DNA of 64,000 nt, from positions 2,728,001-2,792,000 of the forward strand of contig NZ_CP094997.1 of the NCBI RefSeq assembly GCF_022869785.1. The letters run 5' to 3'. The notes beneath the pieces are model-generated. The model saw only the letters and a list, made by a program, of their open reading frames with translations, was not told the origin of the DNA and ran no database searches. This DNA comes from Dyadobacter chenwenxiniae. Its GTDB lineage: Bacteria > Bacteroidota > Bacteroidia > Cytophagales > Spirosomataceae. The translations under genes and the position numbers were made by a program. Positions 63,905-64,000 of this stretch are shown here, in pieces. Within the stretch, counting starts at the first letter, position 1. Each line of letters opens with the position of its first letter.

Positions 63905-64000
63905 ATGGAAACGATAGCACAGGAAGCTAAGAGATTGTTAGAGCCGATACCGGAAGATCAGTGGACGACAAAAGACTTTACAGACAGAAAGAGTAAGTGC
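63905..64000 (+). CDS. Partial ORF running off the window
   Basis: Starts METIAQEAKRLLEPIPEDQW and stays open through base 64000 (32 codons seen). Too little to identify. Confidence 0.5.
   Translation, partial: METIAQEAKRLLEPIPEDQWTTKDFTDRKSKC

Noticed and set aside
1..64000. CRISPR array or rRNA/complete tRNA genes
   Set aside because: No regularly spaced repeats and no rRNA-like sequence were seen; only a 17-base tRNA 3' end at 54778 was found.

Overview
The window looks like a chromosome segment of a Bacteroidota bacterium, probably Cytophagales (Dyadobacter/Spirosoma-like). The evidence is a SusC-type TonB-linked barrel, an AraC regulator with a membrane N-terminus, CTnDOT-type Tra proteins (TraE, F, G, J, K, M, N), a CTn-type integrase, and promoters of the Bacteroidota form TTTG-N19/20-TAnnTTTG. 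There are no rRNA or complete tRNA genes and no CRISPR array.

Region 1 (1-16 kb) is a gene graveyard with a few intact islands. Intact: an AraC regulator plus outer-membrane barrel (3281-6815), a secreted esterase with TPR-like repeats, and a DinB-like protein. Broken: a Tn3 transposase, a class C beta-lactamase-like hydrolase, a lipoprotein, the last piece of a sugar dehydrogenase cut by a decayed IS3 element, an IclR regulator fused to a membrane-fusion-protein scrap, and a collapsed SOS cassette (SRAP, umuD, umuC).

Region 2 (about 16-54.7 kb) is an integrative and conjugative element. It carries an RteC-like protein, LuxR and GNAT genes, a minus-strand mobilization block (coupling protein, relaxase, ribbon-helix-helix protein, a nested-palindrome oriT candidate, primase), cargo, a plus-strand transfer operon (39.8-51.8 kb), DUF932 and a tyrosine integrase. 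The cargo includes stress and metabolism genes (DUF4385, YdeI-like, MsrA, two Crp-type regulators, two VOC proteins, SDR), a BRCT protein, a helical protein and, most notably, a short prokaryotic Argonaute operon at 33.0-38.5 kb. That operon has an intact catalytically dead PIWI protein. Its partner, a DUF4365-type nuclease fused to APAZ (SPARDA-like), is split by two frameshifts. A third co-directional gene encoding a two-helix membrane protein is cut by an IS256-family element with a perfect 8-bp target duplication. The defence island therefore appears to be inactivated at two of three genes while the Argonaute is retained.

Region 3 (54.8 kb to the end) is the early region of a prophage. 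It begins beside a 17-bp tRNA 3'-end sequence and contains a repressor, a divergent early promoter, a PD-(D/E)XK nuclease, a DUF4373 replication protein, a DnaB helicase, an adenine methyltransferase, small recombination-type genes (DUF1064, an HNH-like protein, a NinB-like gene with a stop codon) and many tightly overlapping small ORFs. The same 9-base word lies inside the spacer of both prophage promoters, which suggests a shared operator.
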